A stretch of 64,000 bases of DNA from Flavobacterium psychroterrae (GCF_018380615.1 NZ_JAGYVZ010000005.1:62001-126000), one strand, 5' to 3'. Positions 19,433-28,505 are shown, counted from the first letter of the stretch. The notes: a model not told the origin generated them from the letters alone. A program made the numbers and translations.

Positions 19433-20359
19433 ATGGCGTTTTTCTCCGTAATAATTCCGTTATATAATAAAGAAAACTTTATCGAAAATACGATACAAAG
19501 TGTCTTGCAGCAAACTTTTACAGACTTTGAAGTTATTGTAATTAATGATGGATCTACAGATAAAAGTGAAGAAAAAATTTTAAACATTCAAGATAAAAGA
19601 ATTCGATATTACAATAAAAAAAACGAGGGTGTTTCGCTTACCCGAAACTTGGGAATTACTTTAGCAAACGCTGATTTTATATCGTTTCTGGATGCAGACG
19701 ATTATTGGTATCCAGATTTTTTAAAAGTAATGTTTGAATATTGTACTCGCTTTCCTGAACAAAAAATATTTGCATCGGCAATTGAAATTGAAACTACAAA
19801 AAAAACTTTTCCTGCTGAATATTCTATAAGTAAAGAATTCGATTTTGAGTTTGTAAATTACTTTAAAGCCAGTATAAAAGAATCTGCGATTTTAACTTCA
19901 AGTGCAGTTTTCAATAAAAAAATTTTCACTAAAATTGGTGTTTTTGATCCAAAAATAAAAAGCGGACAAGACACTGATTTATGGATTAGAATTGGGCTTG
20001 AATATCCCATTTTATTTATTTGGAAAATCTTAGTTCGTTATATTCATGATGAAAACAGCCTTTCAAAAAGACCAGATTTGATGCATTCTAAAATGGATTT
20101 CAATAAATTTACCGAGCTTGAAAAAACAAATTCTGATTTAAAATACTTCTTAGATTTAAATCGGTTTTCACTTGCTATAAAAAGTAAGTTGATATCAAAT
20201 AAAACTCTTTTTGATTATTATTATAACGGAATTGATTTAAACAAAATAGGTTTCAAGAAAAGATTCTTATTGAGTTTACCTTCTTATTTACTTAAAATTC
20301 TGATTCAGGTAAAACTCAAATTAGTCAATTTAGGTTTTGGATCATCCGTTTTTAAATAG
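19433..20359 (+). CDS. Family 2 glycosyltransferase
   Basis: 308 residues, GT-A fold. Seen: FSVIIPLYNKENFIENTIQS at the N-terminus, FEVIVINDGSTDKS (donor binding), NEGVSLTRNLGI, and SFLDADDYWYPDFL with the DxD metal site, then GQDTDLWIRIGLEYP (acceptor-side ED-like motif). It follows the previous glycosyltransferase with a one-base gap and overlaps the convergent ketoisomerase gene by 18 bases at its 3' end. Probably adds one sugar of the O-antigen or capsule repeat. Confidence 0.9.
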   Translation: MAFFSVIIPLYNKENFIENTIQSVLQQTFTDFEVIVINDGSTDKSEEKILNIQDKRIRYYNKKNEGVSLTRNLGITLANADFISFLDADDYWYPDFLKVMFEYCTRFPEQKIFASAIEIETTKKTFPAEYSISKEFDFEFVNYFKASIKESAILTSSAVFNKKIFTKIGVFDPKIKSGQDTDLWIRIGLEYPILFIWKILVRYIHDENSLSKRPDLMHSKMDFNKFTELEKTNSDLKYFLDLNRFSLAIKSKLISNKTLFDYYYNGIDLNKIGFKKRFLLSLPSYLLKILIQVKLKLVNLGFGSSVFK

Positions 20360-20749
20360 TCTGAAATTTTTATATTCCCTGATATAATCTTCTTCATCAA
20401 ATTCATCTGATGCTAAAACCAAACAAACTGCTCCAGAAGAAAAATTTTGCAGTTCACGCCAAATTCCTTCTACAATTAACAATCCAAAATTCGGTTTATT
20501 GAGTGTAACAGTTTGAGATGATTTTCCATCTTTCAAAATCACATCAAAACTTCCGCTTAAAGCAATCAAAAATTCCTTCTGTTTTTTGTGTGCATGACCG
20601 CCACGTTTGCTTCCGCTTGGCACATCGTATAAATAATACACTCGTTTTGAAGCAAATGGAATTGTTGTTCCTTCTATAACTGAAAGATTGCCGCGTCTGT
20701 CTTCAATTTTTGGAATTTCTATTAACTGAATATCAGCATTTGTAATCAT
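20342..20749 (-). CDS. FdtA/QdtA-type sugar 3,4-ketoisomerase (cupin)
   Basis: 135 residues, a single cupin domain. Seen: IPKIEDRRGNLSVIE at the N-terminus, the active-site RGGHAHKKQKEFLIAL with paired histidines, and DEFDEEDYIREYKNF near the C-terminus, all hallmarks of dTDP-4-keto-6-deoxyglucose 3,4-ketoisomerases (FdtA, QdtA). It makes the 3-keto sugar that a PLP aminotransferase then aminates; such an aminotransferase is at 25600-26712. FdtA (galacto) and QdtA (gluco) products cannot be told apart here. The start codon overlaps the stop of the upstream glycosyltransferase (ATGA, 4 bases), which indicates translational coupling. Confidence 0.88.
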   Translation of the reverse strand: MITNADIQLIEIPKIEDRRGNLSVIEGTTIPFASKRVYYLYDVPSGSKRGGHAHKKQKEFLIALSGSFDVILKDGKSSQTVTLNKPNFGLLIVEGIWRELQNFSSGAVCLVLASDEFDEEDYIREYKNFRLFKNG

Positions 20750-21579
20750 AGTTTGTTTTTGGTTAATTCTTTGAATTTTGCAATTCCGGATAATCCAATA
20801 TTATATTTTTTTCTGACTTCAGATAATCTTATGTACTTATTTCTAATTAAAAAAAAGATATATTTTGAAAGCCATATTGGAGCTAATTTCCCTTTTAATT
20901 TATAAAATAAAGCCGCTCGTCCATAAATCAAAACAGCTGAACCTGCGCTTTTACCGGATGAAAACTGCGGATGTGAAACAATAATTTCAGGGCTAAAATA
21001 AACTTTCAGATTTTGATTTAAAGCTTCTTTTAAAAATAAAAATTCCTCCGCGGTTTCAAAATAAGAACCAAGTCCAAAATCTTCGTCAAATGTGATACTA
21101 TTTTTTTTAATCTCATCTAATTTGAATGCAATTTCAATTGAACTAACGTTCCAGATGCTTTTATTATCATGTTTAAAAGATGTATTGCCTTTTTTTTGTG
21201 GCTGCGAATCACCAATTCTTTTATGATTGAATGTTATAATAGCTGCATCCTGTATATTTTGAAAAGCCTCAATAATGATTTTTTGAAAATTTTCGGCAAA
21301 AACAACATCGTCGTCAGCAATCAGACATATTTTTTTTGATGCATTTTCAATTGCTTTATTTCTGCTTTTTGACAATCCTGTTTCAGCAACATTAATAACC
21401 TTAACAGTATAAAAATCAGAAATTAAAATTTTATCTGAAGATTGATTTATGATCACTAAATTAAAAATTGAAAAATGTTCAAACGGAAACATTGGCAGTA
21501 AAAAATCTAAATTGCATCGATTTTTTGTAGCAATTAAAATTTCAAAGTCATTTTCGGAAAAAACATTTAACATTTTCAT
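20746..21579 (-). CDS. Glycosyltransferase, GT2-like
   Basis: 277 residues. The nucleotide-binding strand is FEILIATKNR, followed by GLSKSRNKAIENA and ICLIADDDVVF, where DDD is the metal site. The C-terminal half includes FGLGSYFETAEEFLFLKEAL. It shares features with GT2 enzymes of polysaccharide loci that recognise ATKNR-type N-termini. It is the first gene of a two-gene minus-strand unit with the ketoisomerase (4-base overlap) and is divergent from the glycosyltransferase at 21616, with 36 bases between the starts. Confidence 0.82.
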   Translation of the reverse strand: MKMLNVFSENDFEILIATKNRCNLDFLLPMFPFEHFSIFNLVIINQSSDKILISDFYTVKVINVAETGLSKSRNKAIENASKKICLIADDDVVFAENFQKIIIEAFQNIQDAAIITFNHKRIGDSQPQKKGNTSFKHDNKSIWNVSSIEIAFKLDEIKKNSITFDEDFGLGSYFETAEEFLFLKEALNQNLKVYFSPEIIVSHPQFSSGKSAGSAVLIYGRAALFYKLKGKLAPIWLSKYIFFLIRNKYIRLSEVRKKYNIGLSGIAKFKELTKNKL

Positions 21580-21615
21580 ATATATTTACGTAAATATAAA
21601 TATTTCCGGGACAAA

Positions 21616-22746
21616 ATGAGAATACTCTTGGTAGGAGAATATAGCAGATTACATAATTCCTTAAAAGAAGGACTGGAAGCCTTGCAACATGAAGTCACTA
21701 TTATAGGAACCGGTGATAATTTTAAAAAATATCCAGTTGATTACTGCATCTTTCCGAAGTATTTTTTACAGAATCGGATTTTAATACTTTTAAATAAAAT
21801 CTTATTCCGTATTTTTAAATTGGATTTACAATTGGCGGAGAAAGGAATTCGCTTTTGGCTTTTTTTACCAAAACTAAAGAATTATGATGTTGTTCAGTTA
21901 ATCAATTCAAATGCAATTGAAACTTATCCGTTTTTCTCAAAATATTTATTGAAGAAGCTTTTTAATCAAAACAAAAAAAGTTTCCTTTTAGTTTGTGGAG
22001 AAGACACTCCAATTATCGATTTTATGTTAAAGGATCAATTGAAATATTCGATTCTGACTCCGTATTTAAATGATAGCAATTTAAAATCAGAATATTGGTT
22101 TTCATTAAAATATGTGCAAAAAAATTATCGCGATTTATTTAATTTTATTAGTTTGAATGTATCACAATTAATAGTATCAGACCTCGATTATAAAATTCCT
22201 TTACCTGAAAAAATTTTAATTCCAAATCCAGTCAACACCAATAAAATTAGTTTTGATAACTTAGTAATATCCGAAAAAATTATAATTTTTATAGGGATTA
22301 ACAAAAGCAGTTATATAAAAAAAGGAACTCATTTTTTCGAAAAAGCATTAGCAATTATTGCACAAAAATATAGTGATAAAATTGAGATTATTTCGGTAGA
22401 AAATATTCCTTATAATGAATATATAAATCTTTATAACAAAGCTCATATTTTATTAGATCAGTTGTATTCTTATGATCAGGGCTATAATGCATTGGAAGCA
22501 ATGGCAAAAGGAAAAGTAGTTTTTACCGGTGCCGAAACTGAGTTTATAGACTATTATAACCTAACCGAAAAAGTCTGCATAAATGCGATTCCGGATGTTG
22601 ATTATCTGGTTAGAGAATTATCATTGTTAATTGAAAATCCCGAAGAAATAATAGCAATGGGAAAACGTGCAAGATTATTTATTAAAAAAGAACATGATTA
22701 TATAAACATTGCCCAGAAATATATGGATGTTTGGAATAGAAATTAA
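21616..22746 (+). CDS. Glycosyltransferase, probable GT4 (GT-B fold)
   Basis: 376 residues. The N-terminus MRILLVGEYSRLHNSLKEGL has the GT-B start pattern, and KNYDVVQLINSNAIETYPFF resembles the donor-independent N-terminal domain. In the C-terminal half IIFIGINKSSYIKKGTHFFE and the E-rich ...YDQGYNALEAMAKGKVVFTG match the GT4 nucleotide-sugar domain, where the EX7E region is only loosely preserved. It is divergent from the preceding gene. Substrate unknown. The locus context suggests a role in O-antigen or capsule assembly. Confidence 0.75.
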   Translation: MRILLVGEYSRLHNSLKEGLEALQHEVTIIGTGDNFKKYPVDYCIFPKYFLQNRILILLNKILFRIFKLDLQLAEKGIRFWLFLPKLKNYDVVQLINSNAIETYPFFSKYLLKKLFNQNKKSFLLVCGEDTPIIDFMLKDQLKYSILTPYLNDSNLKSEYWFSLKYVQKNYRDLFNFISLNVSQLIVSDLDYKIPLPEKILIPNPVNTNKISFDNLVISEKIIIFIGINKSSYIKKGTHFFEKALAIIAQKYSDKIEIISVENIPYNEYINLYNKAHILLDQLYSYDQGYNALEAMAKGKVVFTGAETEFIDYYNLTEKVCINAIPDVDYLVRELSLLIENPEEIIAMGKRARLFIKKEHDYINIAQKYMDVWNRN

Positions 22747-22813
22747 TTTTTCTACAATTAAAAATTAAAACATATAATCTAAGAAGTGTTAAGATATTCT
22801 ATAAAAATATTGC

Positions 22814-22821
22814 TAATTTTG
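22814..22821 (+). promoter_or_regulatory. -7 box for the acyltransferase gene
   Basis: TAATTTTG matches TAnnTTTG, 16 bases before the ATG at 22838. It suggests that this gene can be transcribed separately from the glycosyltransferase upstream. Confidence 0.4.
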
Positions 22822-22837
22822 AAAACAAAATTTAAAA

Positions 22838-23365
22838 ATGGAAACCAGTATAATATCCAGCAAATCTACAATTGGTAAGAATGTCGAAATAGGTCATTTT
22901 TGTATAATAGAAGACAATGTGACTATTGGCGACAATACCATTATTAAGAATTATGTAGAATTAAGAGAAGGTACTATTATTGGTGAAAATTGCTACATTG
23001 ATTCGAGAATTTCTTCCTCCGGAAATTGCAAAATTGGTAATAATGTTACGATTCGTTATGATAGTATTATAGCCAAAGGAGTGAAAATTGGAGATAACAC
23101 TTATATTTCTCCTAAAATGATGTCTAATAATTTAGACACGAATATACATCAAATTGGAGGTGCTGAAATTGGAAGCAATGTTTTTATTGGGACAAACTGC
23201 GTATTACAACATGGTATCAAAATTGGCGACAATAGTATACTTGGTTCATTGTCATTTGTTAATAAAAATGTTCCTGAAAATGAAGTTTGGTTTGGAAATC
23301 CAGCAAAATTTCAAAGGATAAATACAAACACTACAATCGAAAATGAAGTTCATTTACAGAAATAA
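22838..23365 (+). CDS. Left-handed beta-helix acyltransferase, possible sugar N-acyltransferase (FdtC/QdtC type)
   Basis: 175 residues built almost wholly of hexapeptide repeats ([IV]GxxxxI): IGKNVEIG, VTIGDNTIIKNYVE, IGENCYIDSRI, CKIGNNVTI, VKIGDNTYISPK, AEIGSNVFIG and IKIGDNSILG, ending in VPENEVWFGNPAKFQR, typical of acetyltransferase trimers. With a ketoisomerase and an aminotransferase in the same locus, N-acylation of a 3-amino-3,6-dideoxyhexose is a reasonable guess. It ends one base before the stop of the convergent acyltransferase at 23366. Confidence 0.78.
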   Translation: METSIISSKSTIGKNVEIGHFCIIEDNVTIGDNTIIKNYVELREGTIIGENCYIDSRISSSGNCKIGNNVTIRYDSIIAKGVKIGDNTYISPKMMSNNLDTNIHQIGGAEIGSNVFIGTNCVLQHGIKIGDNSILGSLSFVNKNVPENEVWFGNPAKFQRINTNTTIENEVHLQK

Positions 23366-24106
23366 CTAAAGAGTTATTACTTTATATTTTATCAAAAGTT
23401 CTTTTTCATTTTCCCAATCTCTGCTATAATTATTTTTTAAAAGCTTTGCAGGAATTCCTCCTATTAATATGTTATTTCCTAAACTTGTATAATCTTTATT
23501 ACACAATGTATTTGAAGCAATTACACAATAATCAGGCGTTTGCGTACCTGCCATTATAGAAATCCTGTTTGAAAAAGCATTATGGCTCCCAATATGAATT
23601 GGACCGTTTAAAGGATATAATTCACCCGTTTCTGTATTTATCATAGGATGTGAATTGGTATCTATTATTTGAGATTCATAACCAATTCCGGACCAATCAC
23701 CAATGCTTATTTCCTTTGTACAAACAAGTTTAACATCTGATCCCAGGCAAGACATATAACCAAATTCACAAGATGCATTTTTACCAATATATAAAATCAC
23801 ATCTTTACCAAAATGTGCGTATCCGTTAAATGTTAACTTTCCGTAAAGCGAAATCTCCGCAATTCCTTTTGATTTAACTCCTGTTTCAAATTTTTGTCCG
23901 TACCCAATCATCGCCGTTTTAATAGGGCCATTTATTGTTATATCACCGCTTATATTTTGAAAATGAACCTTACCATAAAAAAAAACGGGAAGCTTTTTCG
24001 CAATACTAAAAGGGAATTTTTTAAAATTAAAATACAGCGTTTTAGTCCAATTTACTGAATTATAAAATTTAAATCGATAATAAACTACTCTCAATTTATT
24101 GTACAT
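23366..24106 (-). CDS. Left-handed beta-helix acyltransferase
   Basis: 246 residues. After an N-terminal ~50-residue basic segment, repeats of the hexapeptide type appear (ISGDITINGPIK, AEISLYGKLTFNG, VILYIGKNAS, VKLVCTKEISIGDWSGIGYE). The C-terminal NNILIGGIPAKLLKNNYSR is the usual end of maltose/galactoside-type O-acetyltransferases. The conserved histidine in DTNSHPMI probably lies in the active site. It lies just downstream of the flippase gene on the same strand and probably O-acetylates a glycan. The acceptor cannot be read from the sequence. Confidence 0.8.
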   Translation of the reverse strand: MYNKLRVVYYRFKFYNSVNWTKTLYFNFKKFPFSIAKKLPVFFYGKVHFQNISGDITINGPIKTAMIGYGQKFETGVKSKGIAEISLYGKLTFNGYAHFGKDVILYIGKNASCEFGYMSCLGSDVKLVCTKEISIGDWSGIGYESQIIDTNSHPMINTETGELYPLNGPIHIGSHNAFSNRISIMAGTQTPDYCVIASNTLCNKDYTSLGNNILIGGIPAKLLKNNYSRDWENEKELLIKYKVITL

Positions 24107-24124
24107 AAAAACGCGATGTTATTG

Positions 24125-25600
24125 TTATTTTCTAAAAGTCGAAATTAATACATTTTTCAAATTCATCACTTTATTAATTTGATATAAAACAAAAACTAAT
24201 GATATTAAACACATTGATCCCATCAAACTATATTTCAACAATTCAAACTCAATGTATCTGCACATAAAACTAATAATACATATTAAAAAACAAACAAAAT
24301 AAATGGCGTAAAAATCCTTTTCAAAATAAAATCCATATCGCTTTTTTGTAATTATTTTTAAAAGCAAAAAATGCAGACTGTAATAAATAAGGAAGCTAAT
24401 TCCTAAACCTTCCAAACCATAAAAATAATAACCACAAATATTCATTATAAGTGATAGGAAATTAAAAAAAACCGCCGTTCTAATAAACATTTTCGAATCT
24501 CCTTTAGCAATTAAAATGTATCCCATCGACCATGAAACTGCTCTGAACAACATTCCTAAAATACCAAAACAAACCATTGGTATAATTGCAGTAAATTTTG
24601 AAGTATAAACAATTTTTATGATCAAAGGAATAAACGTCAGGAATAAGACAATTATGGGCGTAATAATTAAAATTGACATAAACGATTGTTGTGTTACGCT
24701 TATTTTAATTTTTTCACTATCATTATTTATTGCCGCCAATCTTGGAAAATAATCTGTACTCATAACTGTAAAAACAATCCCTACATACGTATTTAATAAC
24801 GTGAATCCCGCATTATAAAAACCAACTTGCTCAATATTGCTCACATTACTAATAAAAACCTGGACAAGATATGTAGATAATAAAGCCAAAACACCACTTA
24901 TTGTCAACATTATTCCCAGTTTAATTATAAGTTTTCCCTCTGTTGCAAAATAAGCTTTCTCAACTTTTTCTTTTTCAATTTTTATTTTATTTGAAAAATA
25001 AAATGAAAATATCAATGCCGATAAAAAACTTATAATGATACTTGGTACGATTGCGTCAATTTTGAAAAAAACATATAACGGAATCGAAAACAATAAACCG
25101 AATAAATTTCCGTACAAATTGGCTTTGGCTAAAAATTTAATTTTTCGTAATCCTTGTAAAATAATTAATTGTCCTGATGTGAGTTGTTTAAATAACAAAG
25201 TGACAGACAAAAAAATAAAGGAATACATTTGATCTGAGTTTCCGAAAGTAAAAATACTGAGCCATTTTGAAAAAATGAGGGTCAATAATGCTCCAAATAT
25301 TCCCGTAATCAGCATCATTTTTTTTACCAGCGCAACAACTTTTGAAACACTTTTTAAATCTTCATCTTTATAATTTTCAGAAATATTTTTAATAGCGCTG
25401 GTTTCAATTCCCAAACCTGAAATTCCGCCTAAAATATTAATTGTAGAATTCAATAATGCAATTAGTCCCATACCTGCCGGACCTATAAAAACTGCAATTA
25501 ATTTAGTTCTTATTATCGAAATAATTATGGTAAAAAACTGAACTCCGCCAAAAATAGAAGCTGTTTTTAAAATTTGTTGATATGCCTTATTAGTAGACAT
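24125..25600 (-). CDS. Wzx-type polysaccharide flippase (O-antigen translocase)
   Basis: 491 residues with about 12-14 hydrophobic helices, as in MOP-superfamily flippases. The N-terminus (KTASIFGGVQFFTIIISIIR, then KLIAVFIGPAGMGLIALLNS) is characteristic of Bacteroidota O-antigen translocases. It moves undecaprenyl-linked repeat units across the inner membrane. The start overlaps the stop of the aminotransferase gene by one base (TAATG), so the two are translationally coupled. No Wzy polymerase or ligase is recognisable in the window. The base composition is among the most AT-rich in the window, as is usual in horizontally exchanged glycan loci. Confidence 0.88.
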   Translation of the reverse strand: MSTNKAYQQILKTASIFGGVQFFTIIISIIRTKLIAVFIGPAGMGLIALLNSTINILGGISGLGIETSAIKNISENYKDEDLKSVSKVVALVKKMMLITGIFGALLTLIFSKWLSIFTFGNSDQMYSFIFLSVTLLFKQLTSGQLIILQGLRKIKFLAKANLYGNLFGLLFSIPLYVFFKIDAIVPSIIISFLSALIFSFYFSNKIKIEKEKVEKAYFATEGKLIIKLGIMLTISGVLALLSTYLVQVFISNVSNIEQVGFYNAGFTLLNTYVGIVFTVMSTDYFPRLAAINNDSEKIKISVTQQSFMSILIITPIIVLFLTFIPLIIKIVYTSKFTAIIPMVCFGILGMLFRAVSWSMGYILIAKGDSKMFIRTAVFFNFLSLIMNICGYYFYGLEGLGISFLIYYSLHFLLLKIITKKRYGFYFEKDFYAIYFVCFLICIISFMCRYIEFELLKYSLMGSMCLISLVFVLYQINKVMNLKNVLISTFRK

Positions 25601-26712
25601 TAATACCTATTTAAAATCTCAATAACAAAACCAACCTCTTCCTCAGTCAAAACTGGACTCATAGGCAAACTCAAAACCTCATTATGAATTTTCTCTGTGA
25701 TAGGAAAAGATAAATCATCCCATCCTAAAGTTTCTGAAGAAAAAGCCTTTTGTTTGTGTGGAGGAACCGGATAATGAATCATTCCCTGAATATTATTTTT
25801 AGCCAAATATTCTTGTAAATCTTGCCGGTTTGAAGTTCTCACAACAAACAAATGAAAAACATGATTGTTCGAAAAATCCCAAAGCGGAAGAATTATTTTA
25901 TCATTTTTAATTTCAGATAAATAGCGTTTTGCAACCGTTCTGCGTTTATCATTATCAGTATTTAAATTAGGTAATTTGACGTTCAAAAAAGCTGCCTGAA
26001 TTTCGTCTAATCTTGAATTTACGCCAATAAATTCATTATAATATTTTTTCTGTGAACCATAATTCCGAAGAGAAAAAAGAACTTTTGCCAATGCAGGATC
26101 GTTTGTAGTTATCGCTCCGCCATCGCCTAAAGCACCTAAATTTTTTCCGGGATAAAAGCTGTAGGCAACAGCAGATTTTAGATTGTAGATTTTAGATTGT
26201 AGATTATTTTCTGCTCCATGTGATTGTGCCGAATCTTCAATAATTAGCAAATTATTTTGAATTGCAATTTCGGTAATTTTTTCCATTTCAGCTAATTGAC
26301 CATATAAATGAACGGCTAAAATAGCTTTTGTTTTTGATGTGATTTTTTCCTGAATTAAATCCGGATTTATATTGTATGTTTCTAATATTGGCTCGACCAA
26401 AATCGGAATTAAATCGGCTTGCATAATTGCTAAAATACTTGCAATATAAGTATTTGCGGGAACAATAACTTCGTCACCTTTTTTGAGTTTTCCTAATGCA
26501 ATATATCCTTTAAAAATCAGCACCAAAGCATCAAAACCATTCCCTACTCCTATGCAATATTGAGCATTACAATATTCGGCGAAAGCCTTTTCAAACGTTT
26601 CCACTTCTTTGCCTAAAATATACCAGCCATTATTTAAAACTAATTTCAGTTTATCCTGAAAAGCAGTTTCATAAGGCTCATTTATTTTTTTAAGATCTAG
26701 AAATGGTATCAT
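25600..26712 (-). CDS. DegT/DnrJ/EryC1/StrS-family PLP aminotransferase (FdtB/QdtB-like)
   Basis: 370 residues. [18 protein letters not shown] is the usual start; [40 protein letters not shown] and [13 protein letters not shown] follow. The PLP lysine is in [19 protein letters not shown]. It aminates a keto sugar, most likely the 3-keto product of the ketoisomerase at 20342-20749. Oddity: residues about 171-180 ([10 protein letters not shown]) are encoded by two copies of a 14-bp repeat (26174-26201) in a loop that normally reads like GKKTGNLGD. The frame is preserved and the active site is complete, so the enzyme is probably functional. Confidence 0.92.
   Translation of the reverse strand: MIPFLDLKKINEPYETAFQDKLKLVLNNGWYILGKEVETFEKAFAEYCNAQYCIGVGNGFDALVLIFKGYIALGKLKKGDEVIVPANTYIASILAIMQADLIPILVEPILETYNINPDLIQEKITSKTKAILAVHLYGQLAEMEKITEIAIQNNLLIIEDSAQSHGAENNLQSKIYNLKSAVAYSFYPGKNLGALGDGGAITTNDPALAKVLFSLRNYGSQKKYYNEFIGVNSRLDEIQAAFLNVKLPNLNTDNDKRRTVAKRYLSEIKNDKIILPLWDFSNNHVFHLFVVRTSNRQDLQEYLAKNNIQGMIHYPVPPHKQKAFSSETLGWDDLSFPITEKIHNEVLSLPMSPVLTEEEVGFVIEILNRY
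26174..26205 (-). repeat. 14-bp tandem repeat inside an aminotransferase coding sequence
   Basis: GATTTTAGATTGTA occurs twice exactly (26174-26187, 26188-26201) and starts a third time. The same wording (ATTTTAGATT) appears in intergenic DNA at 39410-39423. In-frame it encodes part of a surface loop. Confidence 0.75.
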
Positions 26713-26727
26713 TTTACTTTTTAAAAT

Positions 26728-27705
26728 TTAAACAAAAATACCATTTAACTTATTATAATTTGATGTTTCAACTTCGTAATAATCATGAATTATCGTACTT
26801 GCGCCAAAACTCTCTTTCCAGTATGATAATCCCTCATTGAGATTTCTTCCCTGATTTTCATTTGAAATTCCGAAATCGAAAAATTTCTTATTCGCAAATC
26901 TTTCCTGAATCAGGTAATAATATAAGTAATCTAAACTCCCTAAATTTTCCTGATTTTCATTTTTTGAAATGTATTGGCAATGTGCCACCGTTTCTGTTTC
27001 AAAAACAGTAGTTCCGGCAATAATTTTATTGTCCTGATAGACATTAAACTGATGAATATTTTTAGGGAAATGAGATTTTAAATAATTCATTTCTTCTACC
27101 GAATGTACCGGTTTTGCCTGATGTTTTTTATCTAAATTTGGAATCAAAACTTTATTCCAAAAAGATTCAAAATCAGTTTCTTCCCTAATTTCTAACTGAT
27201 TTGAAATTGCTTTCTGAAAACCTCTTTTTCTGATTTTTGAAGTGACATTTTCCTGAGATAAATCGATTACCGAAAGTGAGTCCCGACGCACTAATTTTGC
27301 ATTGGTTAAAAATAAACTGTACAAAATTTCTTCGGCTGGTTTTATATGATAAATGGATGGAAGCGTTTTATACTGTAATTTTTCGAATTTATTCTCATTC
27401 AGAAATAGTAAAACTGCCTGAAAAATTTGAATCACCTGCACCAGTTTTGTTTGTTCTTTATAAACCAAACCTCCGTAAGTTAATCCCTGATGTGAATAAA
27501 TAGAATCTCCAACTTTGTTCGCCGGTAAAACACTAATTAATTTTTGATCTTCAAATACTAACAACGAAAAATCCTCAAAACGATCTTGGTGATATTCCAT
27601 AAAATCACGATGAAATAAAAACGTAGCATTTTTTGCCTGAGTTATAAACTCATTCCAAATTGTATAATCGTTCTGATCGTATTTTTTTACGCTGTACTTT
27701 GTCAT
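26728..27705 (-). CDS. FemAB/GNAT-fold acyltransferase-like protein
   Basis: 325 residues from the chosen start at 27705 (MTKYSVKKYDQNDYTIWNEF). A further upstream ATG at 27732 would add MKFVAKEIK, which is translated from an intergenic palindrome (GAAATTCGTGGC), so it is rejected. Seen: NATFLFHRDFMEYHQDRFED and LISVLPANKVGDSIYSHQGL at the N-terminal GNAT-like half, and IAGTTVFETETVAHCQYIS plus LDYLYYYLIQERF in the second half, the pattern of FemAB-like peptidoglycan or sugar acyltransferases. It is upstream of the aminotransferase on the same strand, 15 bases away. Role: probably acylation of a sugar amine. Confidence 0.72.
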   Translation of the reverse strand: MTKYSVKKYDQNDYTIWNEFITQAKNATFLFHRDFMEYHQDRFEDFSLLVFEDQKLISVLPANKVGDSIYSHQGLTYGGLVYKEQTKLVQVIQIFQAVLLFLNENKFEKLQYKTLPSIYHIKPAEEILYSLFLTNAKLVRRDSLSVIDLSQENVTSKIRKRGFQKAISNQLEIREETDFESFWNKVLIPNLDKKHQAKPVHSVEEMNYLKSHFPKNIHQFNVYQDNKIIAGTTVFETETVAHCQYISKNENQENLGSLDYLYYYLIQERFANKKFFDFGISNENQGRNLNEGLSYWKESFGASTIIHDYYEVETSNYNKLNGIFV

Positions 27706-27718
27706 TTTTATTTCTTTT

Positions 27719-27782
27719 GCCACGAATTTCACAAATTTACACTAATTATTATGCACATTTTTTAAGCCATAAAATTCGTGGC
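27719..27782. repeat. Intergenic palindrome, GCCACGAATTT family
   Basis: GCCACGAATTT (27719-27729) and AAATTCGTGGC (27772-27782) face each other across 42 bases. It sits between two minus-strand genes and could act as a terminator for the TRIC gene. Confidence 0.65.
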
Positions 27783-27789
27783 GAAAAAA

Positions 27790-28392
27790 TTATTTGTGCT
27801 CAAATGCAGGTAAATACCATTTGAATTTTACAGCCAATAATCTCACGCTGATAATTACAATAGAAGTTACCAGATACAAAACATCATCGTTTAGATTCAG
27901 TTTTTTCAGCGCAAAAAATACAATTCCGCCAAAAATACAAATCGTTGCATAAATTTCCCTTCTAAATATTGTTGGAATTTCAGTACACAAAATATCTCGC
28001 GTTACACCACCAAAACAAGCCGTCATTGTACCTAAAGCAATGCAAATTACAGGATGTAAACCAATCATAATTCCTTTTTCAAGACCTATTAAGGTAAAAA
28101 CACCCAAACCAATAGTATCAAACAAAAACAAAGACGTTCTTAATCTGTCAAACTTTTTACGGAAAAGAATCGCAAAACCAAATCCTAAAATAATTACATA
28201 TACATATTGCAAATCCTGCATCCACCCCACCGGAGTTCTGCCTATTAAAACATCGCGAAGCGTTCCGCCGCCAACCGCAGTAACAAATGCAATGATAAAA
28301 ACACCAAACGGATCCAGTTTTTTATGCATTGCCGTTAAAGCGCCGGACATTGCAAAAGCCATAGTACCGATAAGATCTAATAAATGAAACAT
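27790..28392 (-). CDS. TRIC-family cation channel (UPF0126)
   Basis: 200 residues from the ATG at 28392, giving MFHLLDLIGTMAFAMSGALT; an earlier ATG at 28437 would put polar residues before the first helix. Two three-helix repeats are visible, each with a Gly-rich motif: GGGTLRDVLIGRTPVGWM and CFGGVTRDILCTEIPTIFRR. About seven hydrophobic helices. Prokaryotic TRIC proteins form trimeric monovalent-cation channels of the inner membrane; the physiological role in bacteria is not settled. It has no evident link to the glycan locus next door. Confidence 0.85.
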   Translation of the reverse strand: MFHLLDLIGTMAFAMSGALTAMHKKLDPFGVFIIAFVTAVGGGTLRDVLIGRTPVGWMQDLQYVYVIILGFGFAILFRKKFDRLRTSLFLFDTIGLGVFTLIGLEKGIMIGLHPVICIALGTMTACFGGVTRDILCTEIPTIFRREIYATICIFGGIVFFALKKLNLNDDVLYLVTSIVIISVRLLAVKFKWYLPAFEHK

Positions 28393-28435
28393 TCTTATTT
28401 TTTTAAGTTGCAAAGGTAAAGAGGTACAAACGTTC

Positions 28436-28478
28436 AAAGGTTCAAAAACCGAATAATTATTTCGTTTTTTGAACCTTT
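28436..28478. repeat. Palindrome of the GAACCTTT repeat type
   Basis: AAAGGTTCAAAAACCGAA (28436-28453) faces TTCGTTTTTTGAACCTTT (28461-28478). It lies between two minus-strand genes and is followed by a T run on the plus strand. It may be a terminator or a dispersed repeat. Confidence 0.6.
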
Positions 28479-28505
28479 TTTCTTCTTATCTTTTCGTGAA
28501 ATATC

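Noticed and set aside
28393-28437. N-terminal extension of the TRIC gene
   Set aside because: It is translated from intergenic repeat sequence and puts polar residues before the first helix.
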